A stretch of DNA of 17,117 nt from SD8 sp035528475 (GTDB lineage: Archaea; Halobacteriota; Methanomicrobia; Methanomicrobiales; Methanospirillaceae), in the NCBI GenBank assembly GCA_035528475.1, contig DATKYO010000113.1, positions 1 to 17,117 of the forward strand, in the 5' to 3' direction. A program made the translations under genes and the position numbers. Of the stretch, positions 15,111-17,117 are shown piece by piece. Each line of letters begins with the position of its first letter. Within the stretch, counting starts at the first letter, position 1. Below the pieces are notes generated by a model, which ran no database searches, was not told where the DNA came from, and was given only the letters and a program-made list of their open reading frames with translations.

Positions 15111-15120
15111 GATAAAAAAT
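15111..15120 (-). promoter_or_regulatory. TATA-like element for the AIR-synthase-like gene
   Basis: On the minus strand the sequence reads ATTTTTTATC, centred about 28 bases before the ATG at 15087. Transcription would start a few bases before the start codon, giving a leaderless or nearly leaderless message. Confidence 0.5.
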
Positions 15121-15218
15121 AGTGCGTATGGGTGTCGTTCCAATAGTGCCGAAGACATTTTTTTCCTATTTTTGCCATCATATGCCAACAATCACGCAAA
15201 TTTTACCATTTTCCCGAT

Positions 15219-15282
15219 ACCCGGGCAGTTAATGAACGATAAAGAAAATTTATTGATCCTGATGACGTATCCAAGCCCGGGT
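15219..15282. repeat. Paired ACCCGGGC / GCCCGGGT inverted repeat in a divergent intergenic region
   Basis: Two 8-bp arms at 15219-15226 and 15275-15282 are exact reverse complements, 48 bases apart. They flank the A/T-rich element that is the likely promoter of the rightward gene. The shared core CCCGGG is itself palindromic, so each arm could also be a separate half-occupied site. It could be an operator or chance; the evidence is thin. Confidence 0.4.
15241..15256 (+). promoter_or_regulatory. Possible promoter of the beta-propeller gene
   Basis: AAAGAAAATTTATTG lies in the 208-base region between the two divergent genes, with a purine-rich BRE-like part followed by TTTATTG. A start site is expected near 15275-15280. 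The rest of this intergenic region (about 15122-15218) shows nothing further that I can name. Confidence 0.45.
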
Positions 15283-15388
15283 GCCTGAATAACGAATGTG
15301 CACAAAACAGTGGGATAACATAATAACTAAAAAATCTGATTCAATTGTTGGAGGAGGACGCATCGGACTTATTGCAGGGACCCTTCAA

Positions 15389-16693
15389 TTGAAAAGTAAA
15401 AAAGGGGCACCATCTGTGAGTCGGATTATGTATGCCATATTCCTGGCGGGAATTCTTACAGGTGCCCTCATCCAGATTGCGCCTCTTGCGGCTGATACAC
15501 CAGACTGGCACTATTTTGTCGATCGCGAATACATATACAGTATCGACATTTCTTCCGATGGTGAAATTGTAGCTGCCGGAACAACCATGGGAAAAGTGCT
15601 TGTTTTTGATAAAGTGGGAACCCTTTTATGGGACTATCGGGTGCCAGGCAGAATCATTGTCGATGTATCCCCGGACGGATCGATCTTCATTGTCAGCACA
15701 CAGGATTCTGCCGAGAAAAATAAAGGTACAGTTCGCTGTTTTGACCGGAACGGAACACAATTATGGATGGAAAATACTGGATGGGTGACAAATATTGATT
15801 TTTCCAAGAATTTAGATACGATTGCAGTTGGAACAAGAGATGGAGATATAATTATTTTAGATTCATTAGGGACAGTAATGGAGACATACACTGATTTCCC
15901 CAAGACCTATGTTGTGAATTCTCTCAGTTTGTCACAGGATGGATCGTGCCTTGCCTACAGTCTGTTTGAAGATAAACCAAACCTGGAATATATCGATCTT
16001 GATGCTTCGAGGAGGAGGATCTTTTCAAAATATTCTGTCAAGTATTCCTGGCCCATCAATATCATCAGGATCTCAGGAGACGGGAATTATATCGCCACAG
16101 AGAGCAGTGAGGGATCCTACAGCGAACTCTCATTTTTTAGCAAAAACGGAATTAGAATATGGTCCCGTTCCCTGAAAAAGCTGAATGATATTGTCATTAC
16201 CGTGAATGGTTCAAGGATCGTAACCGGATCAAAAGACGGGACTCTTTCGGTGTTCAACAGTTCAGGAAACCAGCTATGGAATTTCACGTCACAAGGAGAA
16301 ATTACCAGCATCTCAATGAATGATGGTGAGGACCTGATCGCGGTGGGATCTGCAAAAAGTATCCTATATCTCTTTACTCTCTCAGGCGATCATATCAGGT
16401 CTTTCCGCGTCGAGGGATTTCCCGAAGGGAGGATCCAGTCTGTAAAACTCTCGAATGACGGAGGCAGCATTATAGCCGCGGTTAATAAAAAAGAACTTAT
16501 ATATATTTCACTTCTTCCGAAACCAAAGGTTTCGAATCCATCCGATCGTTTGAACTTACCCGTCAACCCGTTAGATGCCACACCTCTTGTGTTGGATGTT
16601 GAACCTTCGAAGAATGAGGATCGAAGGTTCAAGATAATAGAAATTAGAAATTCCTTGTGGAATATCAGCCGGATAATTACGAATCTGGTATAA
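15389..16693 (+). CDS. Exported beta-propeller (WD40/PQQ-like) repeat protein
   Basis: The frame is open from an ATG at 15296, but a signal-peptide-like segment SRIMYAIFLAGILTGALIQI starts only at 15419. The likelier starts are the TTG at 15389 (after AGGGA, giving a basic MKSKKG start) or the GTG at 15416 (after AGGGG). I chose 15389; 15296 stays possible. After cleavage near PLAA-DT, the protein has about six or seven repeats of a hydrophobic strand, a G-N/T-x-L-W turn and a strand, for example VGTLLWDY, NGTQLWME, NGIRIWSR and SGNQLWNF. Each is preceded by a DGSxIxxGT-type strand. This is a WD40/PQQ-like propeller of about 340 residues. The last 60 or so residues are Pro-rich, then charged, with no membrane helix. 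Function is unknown; surface sensing or binding is inferred. No cofactor-binding residues are evident. Confidence 0.78.
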   Translation: MKSKKGAPSVSRIMYAIFLAGILTGALIQIAPLAADTPDWHYFVDREYIYSIDISSDGEIVAAGTTMGKVLVFDKVGTLLWDYRVPGRIIVDVSPDGSIFIVSTQDSAEKNKGTVRCFDRNGTQLWMENTGWVTNIDFSKNLDTIAVGTRDGDIIILDSLGTVMETYTDFPKTYVVNSLSLSQDGSCLAYSLFEDKPNLEYIDLDASRRRIFSKYSVKYSWPINIIRISGDGNYIATESSEGSYSELSFFSKNGIRIWSRSLKKLNDIVITVNGSRIVTGSKDGTLSVFNSSGNQLWNFTSQGEITSISMNDGEDLIAVGSAKSILYLFTLSGDHIRSFRVEGFPEGRIQSVKLSNDGGSIIAAVNKKELIYISLLPKPKVSNPSDRLNLPVNPLDATPLVLDVEPSKNEDRRFKIIEIRNSLWNISRIITNLV

Positions 16694-16790
16694 ATAGTAC
16701 CAATTGATCAAAAAGCATTTTTAGTCAATTTAGTATCGAAATAAAGAAAAATTTAAGGAATTTTTCTATCGCAGAATACTTCCGGGCTCT
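16694..16790 (+). other. A/T-rich intergenic stretch with weak T tracts
   Basis: Short T runs at 16718-16722 and 16761-16765 after the propeller stop codon could end transcription, but neither is longer than five bases. Nothing else is recognised here before the promoter of the next gene. Confidence 0.3.
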
Positions 16791-16793
16791 TCT

Positions 16794-16809
16794 GAAATCC
16801 TTATATAAG
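16794..16809 (+). promoter_or_regulatory. Strong archaeal promoter (BRE plus TATA box)
   Basis: GAAAT CC followed by TTATATAAG is the best match to an archaeal BRE/TATA pair in the window. It lies about 78-86 bases before the ATG at 16887, so the transcript would have a 5' leader of roughly 50-55 bases, unlike the leaderless genes elsewhere. CTTATATAAG at 16800-16809 is a perfect palindrome. Confidence 0.75.
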
Positions 16810-16824
16810 TATCCAATAAGGATT
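16796..16824. promoter_or_regulatory. Operator-like inverted repeat covering the TATA box
   Basis: Perfect 9-bp arms AATCCTTAT (16796-16804) and ATAAGGATT (16816-16824) are separated by 11 bases. The left arm overlaps the BRE and TATA box and the right arm reaches toward the transcription start. A dimeric repressor bound here would block TBP/TFB. The symmetry is visible; the regulatory role is inferred. Confidence 0.5.
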
Positions 16825-16886
16825 AAATAAAGTAATAATTATAAAAAAATAGAGAATGATGCTTCCCGTGAACAGGGAGTGTAATT

Positions 16887-17117
16887 ATGAAAAAATTCAA
16901 TGTATCTATTATTGGTATCTGCATCCTGCTTCTGCTCGTCTCAATAGCAGGAACGGTCTCCGCTGTTGAAATTACCCTGTCAACACATCAGGTAAACCCA
17001 GGGGATACGATATATATCAACACAGAAGGGCTTTATGACGGATCGACAGTCTCCATGTTCTGGGAGGTATTTGTCGACCAGATAGTGACGGGGGAGTACG
17101 CGTGGGAGATCCGCAAC
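16887..17117 (+). CDS. Secreted protein, N-terminal part only
   Basis: The first 77 residues of a gene that runs off the right edge. The ATG at 16887 follows a good ribosome site, AGGGAG, at about 16873-16878. The protein starts MKKFNVSII, has a hydrophobic core ICILLLLVSIAG and a likely cleavage site after TVSA, so it is a classical Sec signal peptide. The mature part begins VEITLSTHQVNPGDTIYINTEG, then GSTVSMFWEVFVDQ, which looks like the first strands of an immunoglobulin-like or other beta-sandwich domain. With the promoter and palindrome upstream, it is probably a strongly expressed and regulated surface protein. No family is assigned. Confidence 0.8.
   Translation, partial: MKKFNVSIIGICILLLLVSIAGTVSAVEITLSTHQVNPGDTIYINTEGLYDGSTVSMFWEVFVDQIVTGEYAWEIRN

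Overview
The window is chromosomal DNA from a methanogenic archaeon, most likely a member of the Methanomicrobiales. The evidence is the archaeal-type replication genes (RFC small subunits, single MCM), NMD3, a wyosine enzyme, the archaeal route to coenzyme A (pantoate kinase plus phosphopantothenate synthetase), a methanopterin-pathway aldolase, and secreted proteins with PKD and Thr/Pro-rich linkers of the kind common in methanogens. No rRNA, tRNA, CRISPR array, transposase, integrase or phage gene was seen.

Layout. (1) 1-2479: the 3' part of a large surface protein gene, with Thr/Pro tandem repeats, a duplicated domain, a PKD domain, three beta-rich repeats, a polyglycine run and a C-terminal membrane anchor. 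It is followed by a T-rich terminator region. (2) 2632-5724: a replication pair, RFC small subunit then MCM helicase. (3) 5758-6916: dihydroneopterin aldolase MptD overlapping a TatD-like metal hydrolase. (4) 6964-10327/10333: a tightly packed run of DUF424, NMD3, Taw2-like tRNA enzyme and CoaBC, joined by ATGA overlaps or a 3-nt gap. (5) 10420-13726: pantoate kinase, phosphopantothenate synthetase, a second and divergent RFC small subunit, and a SAM methyltransferase, all overlapping. (6) 13744-15087, minus strand: an AIR-synthase/HypE-like protein, convergent with the methyltransferase. (7) 15389-16693: an exported beta-propeller protein. (8) 16887 to the end: the start of another secreted protein behind a strong TATA box.

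How it works together. Regions 4 and 5 hold the three archaeal proteins needed to go from pantoate to 4'-phosphopantetheine: pantoate kinase, phosphopantothenate synthetase and CoaBC. A short gap with its own probable promoter separates the last of these from the first two. Replication is represented twice. The conventional RFC small subunit sits with MCM, while the second RFC small subunit, which has lost its Walker B acidic pair, sits in the CoA operon. Ribosome and tRNA maturation (NMD3, Taw2, DUF424) lies just upstream. Surface proteins flank both ends.

Most of the window is conserved housekeeping sequence; I do not see a defence island or a clearly new system. The best leads are the RFC small-subunit paralogue with a degenerate ATPase site, the unusual CoaC-half active-site residues, the nucleotide-perfect repeat array in the surface gene, and a palindrome over the last promoter.
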